Shown here piece by piece: positions 1 through 8,834 of a DNA stretch of 64,000 nucleotides. The stretch's first letter is position 1. Each line of letters starts with the position of its first letter. The notes below the pieces were generated by a model. The model searched no databases, was not told where the DNA came from, and worked only from the letters and a program-made list of their open reading frames with translations. Source of the DNA: CATQHW01 sp965215345 (lineage in GTDB: Bacteria; Spirochaetota; Spirochaetia; SZUA-6; Bin103); assembly GCA_965215345.1 (NCBI GenBank), contig CBDCDL010000002.1, positions 3,534,001-3,598,000 of the forward strand, read 5' to 3'. The translations under genes were made by a program, and so were the position numbers.

Positions 1-1262
1 ATGTCCACGGCGTCGTAGTACTCGCTGCGTACGAAGTCGCGGTGGTGGTCGCTCGGGGCCTCGCCGGTCAGGAGCGGCAGCAGTGAGCGACCCTGCATCC
101 AGTGCGGCGGCTCCAGCCCCGCGGATTCCAGCAGCGTGGGCGCCAGGTCGGTGAGCTCCACCAGGGCGCGCGAGCGCAACCCCGCCTGCAGGCGGCCCGG
201 CCACGACAGGATCAACGGCACGCGGACGGCGCTGTCGTAGAAGCGGCAGCCCTTCTGGATCAGGCCGTGGTCGCCCAGCGCCTCGCCGTGGTCGCTCATG
301 AAGATCACCAGCGTGTCGTCGAGCTGGCCGGCCTCCTCGACCGCCGCAAGCATCCGCCGAACCTGGGCGTCGATCTGCTCGATCATCGCGTAGTAGGCGG
401 CCTTCAGCGTCCGCGCATCGCGCGCCTCCAGGAACGCGGGCGCATCGCTGGCCGGTGCCGGGTCATACCACACGCCGCCGGGTCCCGGGGTGCGCGGCAG
501 CACGGGGCTGGCCATGTCCAGCTCTTCAGGCGGCCGGGCGCGCGACTGGAAGTCGACCGCGGCCAGCCGCTCCTGCTGCGCCAGGTCGTTCTCCCGGTAC
601 GCCGGACCGGGCAGCGCCTGCGGGTCGTAGCGGCGGCGGTAGGAAAGCGGAGGATTGAACGGAGGATGCGGGTCGTAGATATTGACGCTCGCCAGCCACG
701 GCCCGTCGCGCTGCTCCCTGATGAAGTTGATCGTCTCGTGCGCGCACCACGTGGTCTGGTGCAGCTCGGCGGGTACGCCGTTCGGGTCCTTGATCAGCTC
801 GGCAAGGGTGGTGCCGTGGCCCTCCACCCAGTCGGCGTAGTCGTGGCCGTCGGGCCAGTCGTCGCGCGGCGCGTGGCTGTAGCGCCAGCAGCGGTAGCCG
901 TCGTCCACCCGCGGCTCCACCTGGCCGTAGGCGCTGGCCAAGTGCAGCTTGCCGACCAGCGCGCAGTCGTAGCCGGCGTTCGCCAGCAGGCGGGTCACCA
1001 GGGGGAAGCGATCGGAGAACTGCGGCACGCCGTTGCGGCAGGCGTGCGCGGTGCTGGGATAGGTGCCGGTGAGGAAGCTGGACCGCGACGGCGTGCACAT
1101 CGGGCTCTGCGCGTAGGCGCGGGTGAAGGCGACGCCGCCTGAAACAAGCCGGTCAAGGGTCGGCGTGCGGATGTGCGGGTTGCCGAGCGCGCCGATCGTG
1201 TCCGGGCGCTGCGAGTCGGTGCAGATCCACAGGATGTTGGGCCGGGTGCCGGTGCGTGCCAT
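1..1262 (-). CDS. Sulfatase, 3' part beyond window start
   Basis: Read on the minus strand from ATG at 1262, the protein begins MARTGTRPNILWICTDSQRP and has the type I sulfatase layout. The metal-binding Asp lies in CTDSQRPD near residue 16, and the formylglycine motif C-T-P-S-R is at about residues 56-60, so maturation would need an FGE or anaerobic sulfatase-maturating enzyme. A second metal-site segment (SDHGEALGDHG) appears near residue 330. About 420 codons are visible without a stop, so the C-terminus is outside the window. No signal peptide is seen, suggesting cytoplasmic action on imported sulfated sugars. No sulfatase substrate can be assigned. The upstream neighbour is a decayed sugar-binding protein on the other strand. 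Confidence 0.93.
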   Translation of the reverse strand, partial: MARTGTRPNILWICTDSQRPDTIGALGNPHIRTPTLDRLVSGGVAFTRAYAQSPMCTPSRSSFLTGTYPSTAHACRNGVPQFSDRFPLVTRLLANAGYDCALVGKLHLASAYGQVEPRVDDGYRCWRYSHAPRDDWPDGHDYADWVEGHGTTLAELIKDPNGVPAELHQTTWCAHETINFIREQRDGPWLASVNIYDPHPPFNPPLSYRRRYDPQALPGPAYRENDLAQQERLAAVDFQSRARPPEELDMASPVLPRTPGPGGVWYDPAPASDAPAFLEARDARTLKAAYYAMIEQIDAQVRRMLAAVEEAGQLDDTLVIFMSDHGEALGDHGLIQKGCRFYDSAVRVPLILSWPGRLQAGLRSRALVELTDLAPTLLESAGLEPPHWMQGRSLLPLLTGEAPSDHHRDFVRSEYYDAVD

Positions 1263-1371
1263 GCCGCACCGTAGCCGTGAATCGCTTTGCAGGGAACGGC
1301 TGCGGGGAGTAGGCTCTTCGGATTACCCACGGAGCGACGCTTCGATGGGAACTTACGCAGTCGCGTACGCC

Positions 1372-2272
1372 ATGAAACCGACACGTTTTCGCTTCGTCAC
1401 GCTCATCGGACTGCTCGCCTTCGCCCCGCTGCTGGCGGGTGCGGCCGGACAGGGTTCGGCCGGCGCTGCCGGCGACGCTCCGATGGAGGTCTCGTTCCTG
1501 ATGGAGATCCGTTCGGGTGAGGGCGACAAGGAAAAGGTGAGCCTGCTGCTCGCTACCGGCGAGTGTCCGGACCTGTTCTGCCCCGGCGATCCCTACGACA
1601 ACTTGGCGCAGGGTCTCACCCGCACGATCCCGGTGGAGATGATCCACGAGCACGCACCCCAGTACACCAAACTGCTGGACGACTTCTACCCGGTCGGCTG
1701 GCTGCTGGGCCGCAGCCCCGACGACCCGGACGAGTACGTGGCGCTGCACATGATCGGCGAGAACGCCGACACCCTGCTGACTTTCGCCACCTTCCGCAGC
1801 GACTGGGCCGAGAACGTCGGCTTCACGGTGCCGAACCTGGATGAGGCGATGCAGGTCGATCCGATCGGCCGCGTGTTCTACCTTGACGAGGACTTCACGC
1901 TCGACCAGTTCGAGGCGCTGCTGAAGGCGTTCCGCGACCAGGACCCGGACGGCAACGGCAAGAACGACACGATCCCCTGGGGCTCGAACAACAACATCCT
2001 CTGGACCTGGTCGCCGCTGATGGGCGCCTACGGCGTGCACTACGCGCCCAACTGGGCGCGGCCGGCCGGGCATCATCGGCGCCGGCATGTCCTCGGCCTG
2101 GTACGCCGGCGGACAGAACGAGCGCTTCTGGTCGCGTCCGCCCAACGCCTTCGCCACCGAGGAAGAGGCGGCAGCGGGCGTCAAGGTCCTGATGGTTCCC
2201 CCGCCGGTCGGACCGACCGGCATCCAGAGATCGCCGTCCGGCAAGGACACCGGCAACATCGGCGCCAGCTAG
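1372..2272 (+). pseudogene. Degenerate sugar ABC substrate-binding protein (LplA type)
   Basis: The reading frame from ATG 1372 starts with a signal peptide (MKPTRFRFVTLIGLLAFAPL) and continues with segments typical of large extracellular solute-binding proteins, such as LLLATGECPDLFCPGDPYD and DQDPDGNGKNDTIPWG. About 80-100 expected residues are missing between the signal peptide and LLLATGE, so there is an internal deletion. After GVHYAPNWA the frame shifts near 2063. The continuing homologous text (GMSSAWYAGGQNERFW, then PPVGPTGIQ) is in the +2 frame and stops at 2272, lacking the usual C-terminal third. It compares with the intact binding proteins at 27187 and 41084, which are about 541 residues. 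Non-functional with good confidence; the ligand is unknown. Confidence 0.8.
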
Positions 2273-2436
2273 TTCCTGTCCGTAATCCCTGTTTCGGCGA
2301 GGGAGCCGGCGGGGAGCGCCTGTAGGGGGCGTGCGCGACGTGTGGAGATCGGGAATCGGACGCAGTGGAGCACGATTTTCGTACGATTGAGGAGACTATT
2401 GCGGAATATGTGGACGCATTCCCTTGGTTATGCCGG

Positions 2437-2803
2437 TACGACACGCGCTGGGCGCTGATCCTGCCGCTGATGGCGCAGGCTTGCTACGTGATCATTCATG
2501 CGCAACTTCCTGATGACCATCGACAGCGCCTACGAGGAGTCGGCGTTCATCGACGGCGCCAGCTACCTGATCTACCTCAACAGCGAGTCGAAGGTGGTGC
2601 TGCAGACGCTGCTGCGCCGGCTGGAGCGCGCCTGGGAGCAGGAGGCCACCGACGCGCTGGACATGTTCCTCTCCACGTACGCGGCCAAGGTGCCGTCGGA
2701 GGCGGCCAAGGCGGCGATGATCGTGATCACGATCATCGCCCTGTACCCGTTCCTGCAGCGCTACTTCATCAAGGGGATCTTCCTGGGGTCGCTGAAGGGC
2801 TGA
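2437..2803 (+). pseudogene. Remnant of ABC sugar permease (LplC/YtcP type)
   Basis: Two frames together spell parts of a carbohydrate ABC permease. Frame 1 gives TRWALILPLMAQACYVII. After a +1 shift near 2497, frame 2 gives MRNFLMTIDSAYEESAFIDGAS, which contains the EAA-loop consensus that contacts the ATPase. It then jumps to YLIYLNSESKVVLQTLLRRL and ends with YPFLQRYFIKGIFLGSLKG, the family's characteristic C-terminus. The segment between the EAA loop and YLIYLN is deleted, and the first half of the protein is absent. It lies downstream of the degenerate binding protein at 1372, so both are relics of one importer operon. The interval 2273-2436 holds no gene I can support. Confidence 0.8.
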
Positions 2804-2805
2804 CC

Positions 2806-3927
2806 TCAGACCCGGTCGGCATGCGGAAGGTGCGCCGGCAGCGGGAACCAAGAGACCGGCAGCGGCGGTTGCAAGGGACCGAAGAGCGAGCGCATCGCCG
2901 CGATCTCGTCCATCGTGAAATCCGCCGGTTCGTCGGTGGGCACGGCGCCGGCGCGCATGCCGTCGACGCTGAGGCGCAGCCGGTCCGTCTGGCCGATCTG
3001 CAAGACCAGCCGGCCCGGCTCGGCGTCGCCCGCGCGGATGCGCTCGCACAGGAGGGCGGTCAGCACGGCCGGCCAGTCGAACACCTGCCAGTTGTCCGCG
3101 AAGCGCACGGTCGTGGCCTCCGCGATGGCGTCGAGGCCGCGGGCCAGCTCGGTATTCGCAGGCGACACGGCGATCGTCACCTCGGCGATGTCCCGGTGTG
3201 CGCACCACGCGGCGGCGATCCGCAGCGTGGCCGGCACGTCGGCGGCCACCAGCTCGGTGACACGGGTTCCGTCGCCGCCCGCGATCAGGTAGCCGGCCAG
3301 CCCGCTCCCGGCCACCGCGGCGTACGGACGGTTGTTCCAACTGCAGCAGATCGTGACGAACTCGACGGCCGGCCGGCCGCAGCGCGCGGGCTGCGCGGCG
3401 TGCAGGCGCCGGGCTTCCGCGAGCAGCGGGTCGTCCTCGGTCAGGCGCCGGAACTCGATGCCCGTTCCGTCGATTCCGGCCGCCTGCAGATCGGCGCGCT
3501 TGAGCGTGAACAACAGCTCGTTCCCGCACTGCTCGTAGCCGAAGTGCCGGTAGCGGCGCCGCATGCCGCTGAGCCAGGAGAGGGGATAGCCGGCGGCGCG
3601 GATCTCCTCCACGCAGTGGCGCATCAGCGTGCTCATCAGGCCCTGGCCGCGGTACCGGGGATGGGTCGACACGCCGCCGATGGCGGCCACGCGCAGCGCC
3701 GCGCCGCCCACGTGCCAGGTCAGCGGGAAGACGCCCACCGCCGCCACCAGCCGGCCGTCTCGGCGGATGGCGTAGTTGCAGCCCATGAGCTCGTCGGTGG
3801 GCCGGTAGATCTTCGGGAGCAGCGTCGGGAAGTCGTGCTCGCCGTGGTTGTAACTGAACGCGTAGTTCAGCAGATCCATCGCCTCCCCGTATTCGGCTGC
3901 TGCAAGCCGGATGATCGTGTCGCTCAT
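2806..3927 (-). CDS. GNAT-family N-acetyltransferase (Eis-like)
   Basis: The protein has 373 residues, starting at MSDTIIRLAAAEYGEAMDLL; an upstream in-frame ATG at 3945 is possible. The N-terminal GNAT domain shows the acetyl-CoA pyrophosphate-binding segment GVSTHPRYRGQGLMSTLMRH (about residues 95-114). The overall length and the extra C-terminal half (a second GNAT-like fold plus sterol-carrier-like tail) match Eis-type acetyltransferases. These acetylate amino groups of small molecules or proteins; the substrate cannot be read from the sequence. The gene is intact amid decayed neighbours. It is convergent with the permease remnant, with stops 3 bp apart, and its upstream flank is the IS wreck at 4060. 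Confidence 0.85.
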   Translation of the reverse strand: MSDTIIRLAAAEYGEAMDLLNYAFSYNHGEHDFPTLLPKIYRPTDELMGCNYAIRRDGRLVAAVGVFPLTWHVGGAALRVAAIGGVSTHPRYRGQGLMSTLMRHCVEEIRAAGYPLSWLSGMRRRYRHFGYEQCGNELLFTLKRADLQAAGIDGTGIEFRRLTEDDPLLAEARRLHAAQPARCGRPAVEFVTICCSWNNRPYAAVAGSGLAGYLIAGGDGTRVTELVAADVPATLRIAAAWCAHRDIAEVTIAVSPANTELARGLDAIAEATTVRFADNWQVFDWPAVLTALLCERIRAGDAEPGRLVLQIGQTDRLRLSVDGMRAGAVPTDEPADFTMDEIAAMRSLFGPLQPPLPVSWFPLPAHLPHADRV

Positions 3928-4059
3928 CTTTCCGGATCGGATCATAGCCCCAATACCGTCGCCTTCGGCTCCGCGATTGCAGCAATTCTCGGTGAGCGGC
4001 GGTAGCGGCTTGCAGGGCGGTCTGACGGGAGTGGCACGGCCCAAGTGGAGGCGAGTGAG

Positions 4060-4850
4060 TACGTAAGTTGTGCTCCAGGTGGTAGCCGTGATTCTTGAGA
4101 GTGTTGAACCCTTCATTCTCGATCTTCCAGCGCGCCCGCGCAGCACGCACCAGTCCGACGATGGTGTCGGCGGTGGGCACCAAGTCGGTGACCCAGGCGT
4201 TCTGATAGGTCACCTTGCCCGCCTTGACGATGCGGAACCCGATGAAATTGACGTGCGGCAAGTCGGGGTTGCCGTTCAGCGCCAGATCGGTGACCCATTC
4301 GTATTCACGGCGTTCGCCGCGGTCCTCGGTAGCGTGACGGTTCAGCAGGTTGCTGCCGCGCAGGCCGGCGACGTCCTGGTAGAGGCTGCGATGGTCACCG
4401 GGTTTGGCGACCAACAGGAACGACAAGCGCTTGGCGGTCACTTGCTCGACGAACGGCTGCTTCGAGTAAAGGCTGTCAGCCACGATAATTGCTGCCATGC
4501 GGGGATAATCGGCGCGAAGCCGCTCCAGCATCCGGTAGCCGGCGTTCAGTTCGCAGTCCTGCTTGCGGTACCTGGCGCCTGAGGCGTCACTGTTGCGGAC
4601 GAACTCGGGAGCCAGCGGGAGCACCTCACGCTTGTCGGGATGGACGATGGCGGCCTGCAGCATGTCATGGTGATAGCAGGTACGACCGCGCGAGGTCGTC
4701 GTCAGGCAGTGCGTGCAGTTGACCGACTCGGAACTGAAATACCGCGAACCGTCGAGGGTGATCAGATAGCGGGCATCGAACAGTTGGTAGTGCTGCAGCC
4801 ACTTGGCGCGCTGCAGGCGAGCGATCCACTCGGCGAAGCACGGCAGGATG
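4060..4850 (-). pseudogene. 3' part of IS4-superfamily (ISNCY-like) transposase
   Basis: The minus-strand frame reads FDARYLITLDGSRYFSSESV, then CCL-type Cys residues (NCTHCLTTTSRG), AIIVADSLYSKQPFVEQVTA and ARARWKIENEGFNTLKNHGY, followed by HLEHN. These are landmarks of DDE transposases of the IS4-like/ISNCY type: first Asp in LITLDGS, second Asp in IVADSLYS, and the Glu in KIENE. The N-terminal portion is missing; homologous text starts at about 4850, where it abuts an ISKra4-type transposase. The frame loses similarity directly after YHLEHN near 4064, so the C-terminal tail is also lost. It cannot encode an active transposase. Assignment to the ISNCY group rests on motif memory, not a search. 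Confidence 0.7.
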
Positions 4851-5387
4851 GGAGTCGAAGTCCTGCGCCGCTCGCTCGACCAATTGTTCCACCTGCCGCT
4901 TGCCGATCTCGGCACCCGGGTACTCACGCAGCGTATCGACCGTCTCGTCGAACGAGTTCTTCGATGCCTCCAACGCGACGCGGCGGCGCACCTCCAGCGA
5001 GTAGCGCTCGGCAGGCAGGTTCAACTGCGCGTCCAGCGGATGCAGGCTCGCGTGCCCCTCAGCCCCGTAGCCGGTGCGGCCGACGTCCACCGTGCCGAAG
5101 ATCGTCTCCAACTGCCGCTGCTGTGTCCGCGTGCGCGTGCGCCGGCGGCCCTGCGCGTCGATCACCTCGTCGGCGACCTCCGCCTGCGCCTGCTGCTCGA
5201 TACAGTCCTGATAGAGCTGGCGCATCAACTGCCGGCCCTGCTCGGCCAGCAACCGCTCCAGGTCGCTGTGCTTCATCCGTTGCGTCTCCTGACTGCCTGC
5301 CACCCGCAGCACATGCTTGAACGCCGCCCGCGCGGCCGCGAACGGGTCAGCCGTCGTCTCGGTCACCCAAGCAGCAACGCCACCCAC
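4850..5387 (-). pseudogene. ISKra4-type transposase, N-terminal fragment
   Basis: From a GTG at 5387 the minus strand encodes about 179 residues collinear with the intact transposase at 11732: HSDLERLLAEQGRQLMRQLY, ELETIFGTV-like LETIFGTVDVGRTGYG, HPLDAQLNLPAERYSLEVRR, then IGKRQVEQLVERAAQDFDS. Similarity ends at AAQDFDS (about 4850). There the intact copy continues with EAFYEQ, but here ISNCY-like sequence in another frame begins. All three catalytic acidic positions of the ISKra4 DDE core lie downstream of this break and are lost. The start follows the upstream DruA-like stop at 5391 by 3 bases, the same spacing as in the intact element. Confidence 0.85.
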
Positions 5388-5390
5388 CGC

Positions 5391-6027
5391 TCAGCCCTCG
5401 GTGGCGAGCCGGCGCTGAGCGTCGGCCACCCGAAGATACACCAGCACCCGTTTGGGGGCATGGCCATGGCGGGCATGGGCACGATCCATGCGTCCCCGCC
5501 CGGCGGTGTCTGCCAACGCGATCCAGTTGGCGGCCCGGTAGCAGGTGCCGGCAAAGCGGCGCCGGTCCACCAGCGTCTCGATCAGCAGCGGTTCGGTGGC
5601 GAACCGGGCACGCCAGTCGTCGGCCAGCCGTCCGGCCAGCAGCGACAGCAGATGGCTGGCCAGGTTCTTCACCCGCACCCACGGCAGCACCAGGAAGCGG
5701 CTGTTGTTGACGACCCGTTGCAGGGTGCGCGCCCGCCGCCGATCGTCCCAGCCGATCCAGCGGTCGCGTACCGCCAGCCGCCACGCCGGCGAGCTTCGGC
5801 GGCAGACGCACCCTGCCTGAGCGTTCCATGGCCAGCAGCAGGTCGCGGCATTCGCGGACCTTCAGGGCGCCGCTCGGGCGGCGCCACCGCAGCCGCTCGC
5901 ATACCTGGACCATGAGCTGCGCCCGACTGCGCCCGCCGCCGTCGGCGACCAGTTCGGCGACGACCTGCAGTTCAGCTTCGCTGAACGTTCTGCCCGCACA
6001 GCGCAGGCATTCGCTGATGGCGTTCAT
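5391..6027 (-). pseudogene. DruA-like (DUF4338) gene with internal deletion
   Basis: The N-terminus at 6027 (MNAISECLRCAGRTFSEAEL) and the C-terminal part (LPWVRVKNLASHLLSLLAGR, FAGTCYRAANW, GRGRMDRAHARHG) match the intact DruA-like protein at 10826. About 267 bases corresponding to 11060-11328 of the intact copy are missing: LPPK joins directly to the SPAWRLAV region. The join is one base out of frame, so the two halves cannot be read together. The lost part contains the RYHYLGYR segment of the DUF4338 core. A pseudogene, with the same gene order as the intact element. Confidence 0.85.
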
Positions 6028-6245
6028 CCGTCCCTCCCTTGCAGAACAGGGACACGGTACGATCCGTTGAGGAAATGTCCGGCCCCTCGGCAGTGCAAAC
6101 CTGCACCCGCCGACGCCCGTGGTGAGCCCGCCAACCCGCGTTGTGCACCGCCGCAGGCCCCGGCACCGCAGGGTCTATGGCCGCTACGAGGGCATAGACC
6201 GCCCAGAACCGCACCCCCAGAGCGGGCCGGCCTCGGCTGACGATC

Positions 6246-6488
6246 ATGGCGGAGGACGCAGTACGCGACCTTGGTCGGATGGAGAAGCGACCATCGTACC
6301 GCTTCGAGTACACCGTGCAGGAGCCTGATCGCGATGAGGACGGCATCAGCATCCCGGCCAACACGCTGGCCCTCAACAGCGGAACGATCAAGCTCGCTGC
6401 CGACAGCACGATCGACGCTGATCTGACCCATGCCGCGGTGGCCCGGGACCCCACCCGCAAGGTGAGCGGCAGCAGGGTCAGTCCGTGA
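6246..6488 (+). pseudogene. Fragment of a repeat-rich surface protein
   Basis: The frame gives FEYTVQEPDRDEDGISIPAN, then ALNSGTIKLAADSTIDADLT, HAAVARDPTRKVSGS and a stop. This Y-x-V-Q-x-x-D-x-D-x-D-G-I-S-I ... L-T-H-A-A-V ... K-V-x-G-S pattern is the second half of a roughly 100-residue Ig-like repeat that I recognise from very large secreted or adhesin-like proteins, where many copies occur in tandem. Here only one partial unit is present, directly beyond the left end of the IS wreck, so the parent gene was probably cut away. There is no start or signal peptide. Functional assignment to a named Pfam family needs a profile search. Confidence 0.5.
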
Positions 6489-6549
6489 ACGGATCCTACG
6501 AGTTCAGGTGGAACCTCCGGGGCACAGTACCAGACGCCGTCACGCGGAC

Positions 6550-7181
6550 GCTTTCGCGCACTGGACAGGCGAGCTGGCAGTGAACGGCCTGGTCGAGCCG
6601 ATCGACCAGGGCGGCGGTTGCCGGCGTGACGTTCCTGGCCGGACTGGTGGCCGACGGCCTGCTCGCTCCGACCAACTACGACGGCGAAGACCCTCTTTCT
6701 GGAGGGACAGCAGCCGTTCTGGGTCGCCGGCCCCTGGGAGCTCGGCACCCTCAACACCCACGGCTACCTGATCCTGGTCTACCTGGGCGGTGCGATCGGC
6801 TTCAACGCCTTCTGATCAAGGGCTACATGGACACCGTCCCCGGCTCGCTGGACGAATCGGCCGCGGTCGAGGGAGCCTCCCTGTGGCAGGTGTTCTCCCG
6901 CGTCATACTGCCCCTGAGCCGTCCGGTGCTGGCCGTGATCTTCATCATCACCTTCATCGGCATCTACTCGGAGCACATCCTGGCCCGCACCCTGCTGCGG
7001 AGCGCCGACAACCTGACCCTGGCGCTGGGTCTGCAGCTCTTTGTGAGCAAACGACTACTCCGCGCGCTGGGGCAACCTGTCCGCCGCCGCGCTGATCGGG
7101 GCGGCGCCCATCGTGCTGACCTTCCTGATCGCGCAGCGGCAGATCATCGGCGGCCTCACCCGCAGCGCGGTCAAGGGTTGA
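6550..7181 (+). pseudogene. Fused remnants of maltose-type binding protein and MalG-type permease
   Basis: Three frames spell an eroded importer. AHWTGELAVNGLVEPID (about 6556) and TFLAGLVADGLLAPTNYDGE followed by LFLEGQQPFWVAGPWELGTL (6617-6755) are segments of a maltose/trehalose-type binding protein. The text then runs directly into a MalG-type permease: NTHGYLILVYLGGAIGFNAF, LIKGYMDTVPGSLDESAAVE (EAA-type loop), LPLSRPVLAVIFIITFIG, and, after another shift near 7050, DYSARWGNLSAAALIGAAP to the typical end LTRSAVKG at 7181. The binding protein's C-terminus, the whole MalF-type permease and the start of MalG are gone, as expected from one large deletion plus later frameshifts. The interval 6489-6549 shows nothing else. 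Confidence 0.8.
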
Positions 7182-7215
7182 CCGCGCGGGAACGGTTTCG
7201 TAGGAGAAGATCGGA

Positions 7216-7425
7216 ATGGATGCCAATTTCTTCCTCGGAGCCCTGATGATGGTGTACGGGATCGTCACGCTGATCTTGCGCAAGGTTGCGCCCGAGCGGT
7301 TCTGGAAGCTGGAGCGAATGAAGAAGAAATGGGGCGAGAAAGCGGGCGTGAGGATTCATGTCATCGGCTACACGGTGCTGCCCCTGGTAGCCGGCCTCGT
7401 GCTCATCATCCGCGGCCTGGCGTAA
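7216..7425 (+). CDS. Small two-helix membrane protein, unknown
   Basis: The 69-residue protein starts at ATG 7216, preceded by AGGAGA at a sensible distance. It has an N-terminal hydrophobic helix (FFLGALMMVYGIVTLILRK), a short basic cytoplasmic-looking loop (ERMKKKWGEK), and a second helix (IGYTVLPLVAGLVLIIRGLA) ending at the C-terminus. I do not recognise the family. The clear ribosome-binding site and clean hydrophobic pattern argue that it is a real gene despite lying between pseudogenes. A role cannot be inferred. Confidence 0.65.
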   Translation: MDANFFLGALMMVYGIVTLILRKVAPERFWKLERMKKKWGEKAGVRIHVIGYTVLPLVAGLVLIIRGLA

Positions 7426-7434
7426 CGGGGACCG

Positions 7435-7809
7435 GTGAGCCGCCGCCACGACGACGATCTCGGCATCTACGGCTTGCCCGGGGACGTGTCGCCCTGGGAC
7501 GTCGGCCGCGAGCGGCTTCCGTTCCTGCAGGTGCCGATCATCCCGGACGCACCGGTGCCGGTAGTGCGCCAGCCGGAGGAGCCGGCGGCCGTGAGCATCG
7601 ATGGCGATCTCGGCGAGTGGGCGGTGGCGGAGCGTACCGGGGTGGCGTTCGAGGCGGAGGCCGTGCGGCTGCGGTTCGCCTTCGACGAGTCGAGCCTGTA
7701 CCTGGCGCTGGAAGGACCGGCGAGCGGCGCGCCCGTGGACGTGTACCTCGGGGTCGACGGCCTGACGCCGGACGACTTCGGCCGCATCCTGCTGCTCGTC
7801 GCGGGCTGA
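7435..7809 (+). CDS. Short protein with CBM9-like domain, probably partial
   Basis: A GTG start at 7435 gives 124 residues. The second half reads VSIDGDLGEWAVAERTG, then RLRFAFDESSLYLALEG and VDVYLGVDG, the typical start of a DOMON/CBM9-type beta-sandwich (IDG-x-x-x-E-W ... D-x-x-x-L-Y-L-A). Such domains bind carbohydrates or sit at the ends of larger glycan-active proteins, where they are usually about 170-200 residues; this one stops early. The N-terminal 50 residues (PGDVSPWDVGRERLPFLQVP) are not recognised. It may be the surviving tail of a larger enzyme, which fits the decayed surroundings. Whether it is expressed is uncertain. Confidence 0.45.
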   Translation: MSRRHDDDLGIYGLPGDVSPWDVGRERLPFLQVPIIPDAPVPVVRQPEEPAAVSIDGDLGEWAVAERTGVAFEAEAVRLRFAFDESSLYLALEGPASGAPVDVYLGVDGLTPDDFGRILLLVAG

Positions 7810-7849
7810 GGTGGTTGCTCGGCTTGGGGCAGGTTAGCATCGTGTTCCC

Positions 7850-8750
7850 ATGCGCCTGACCCTGAAGAACTGGCGGAACTTCAAGTACGCGGACTTCGAC
7901 CTGCAGGACCGCATGTTCGTGATCGGTCCCAACGCATCGGGGAAGTCCAACCTCCTCGATGCGCTCCGGTTTCTCAAGCAGATCGCTTCCACCGGCGGCG
8001 GATTCCAGGATGCCGTCGACCGAAGAGGGGGAATGCCCCGCATCCGGTGTCTTGCGGCGCGGAACTTCAATCACGGCCACGTAACGCTGGGGATCAAGAT
8101 TGGCGATCAGGTGAACGTCAACCGGGAGTTCCGTGACATCGTCGACTTCCTCGGATCGATTCGGTGTCTCCATTTGGTGCCCCATCTGATTCGGGAGCCG
8201 GAGCGCGGGGCTCACAGAGTCGAATCAATCAGGCACTGAAAGTGGCCGTTCCCCAGCTCGACCGACTTGAGCTCGTGCAGGATGAAATTGGCGGCTGGCA
8301 CCTGGAGGCGCGCTACCAGCACCGGAGGCCGCAACCCGCTCGACAGAACGAACGGGAGTTCCCGGACGGGACACTCCGGTTGGTGGGTCTGCTCTGGGCT
8401 CTGCTGGAAGGGAATAGATCCGGTGGACCGGTGCTGCTCGAGGAGCCCGAACTGTCGCTCCACCTGTCGGTCGTAAGGCAACTCCCCGCGATCCTCAGCC
8501 GTGTTCGGCGAGCCGGCGGCCCGCAGGTATTGCTTACTAACTACGCACTCCGAGGAGGTGCTTCAGGACCCCGGACTGGGAAAGGACGAGGTCGCGCCTT
8601 GTTGCTGCGAGTCTGGAACCAGCCACAGTCTCGCGCGACGGTCGACGCCTTCATCCAGTCATTCATCGACGCCAAGCAGCTCCAGTGGTCGGCGTTCCGC
8701 AAGAGGCTCAAACAGGACGACATCCCTGAGTCGTTTGGAGTGATCGTGGC
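7850..8750 (+). pseudogene. Broken AAA (AAA_21/RecF-like) ATPase
   Basis: The first frame begins MRLTLKNWRNFKYADFDLQD and contains Walker A (VIGPNASGKSNLLDALRFLK). It then skips much of the expected lid region, reaching FLGSIRCLHLVPHLIREPER and a stop at 8239. A second frame continues with INQALKVAVPQLDRLELVQD, FPDGTLRLVGLLWALLEG and the Walker B/ABC-like motif PVLLEEPELSLHLS. A third frame holds the H-loop segment TTHSEEVLQDPGLG at about 8535. At least two frameshifts and an internal deletion are therefore present. It is the same general ATPase type as those at 10012/13561, 44243 and 55350, but no partner gene is seen beside it. Confidence 0.8.
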
Positions 8751-8834
8751 TTCGGTGCGTACGTTCGTGTCTCCCGTCCTCGCCGCGCTCTCCTGCGGAG
8801 GGGCAAGTCCGGGAAACCGGGCCGCACCCGGTTC

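Larger units (their letters stand above)
4060..6216 (-). mobile_element. Composite wreck of two insertion sequences
   Basis: On the minus strand this block reads: a left end at about 6216, then a DruA-like gene, then the N-terminal part of an ISKra4-type transposase, then without a gap the C-terminal part of an unrelated DDE transposase. The outer left end near 6205-6216 reads GGGTGCGGTTCT on the minus strand. That closely matches the first 12 bases of the terminal repeat of the intact element at 10619, and a second shared block lies at 6068-6088. No right end is left. The homologous proteins differ at many residues from the intact copy, so this is an older, different element and not a recent duplicate. 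Confidence 0.8.

Noticed and set aside
1153..2259. 368-codon minus-strand open frame
   Set aside because: Antisense of the sugar-binding pseudogene, with a Gly/Val/Arg/His-rich composition typical of GC-rich shadow frames.
2492..4927. Single 811-codon minus-strand open frame
   Set aside because: It reads through the antisense of the permease scar, the wrong frame of the GNAT gene and the ISNCY-like remnant. Only 4060-4850 has family resemblance in this frame.
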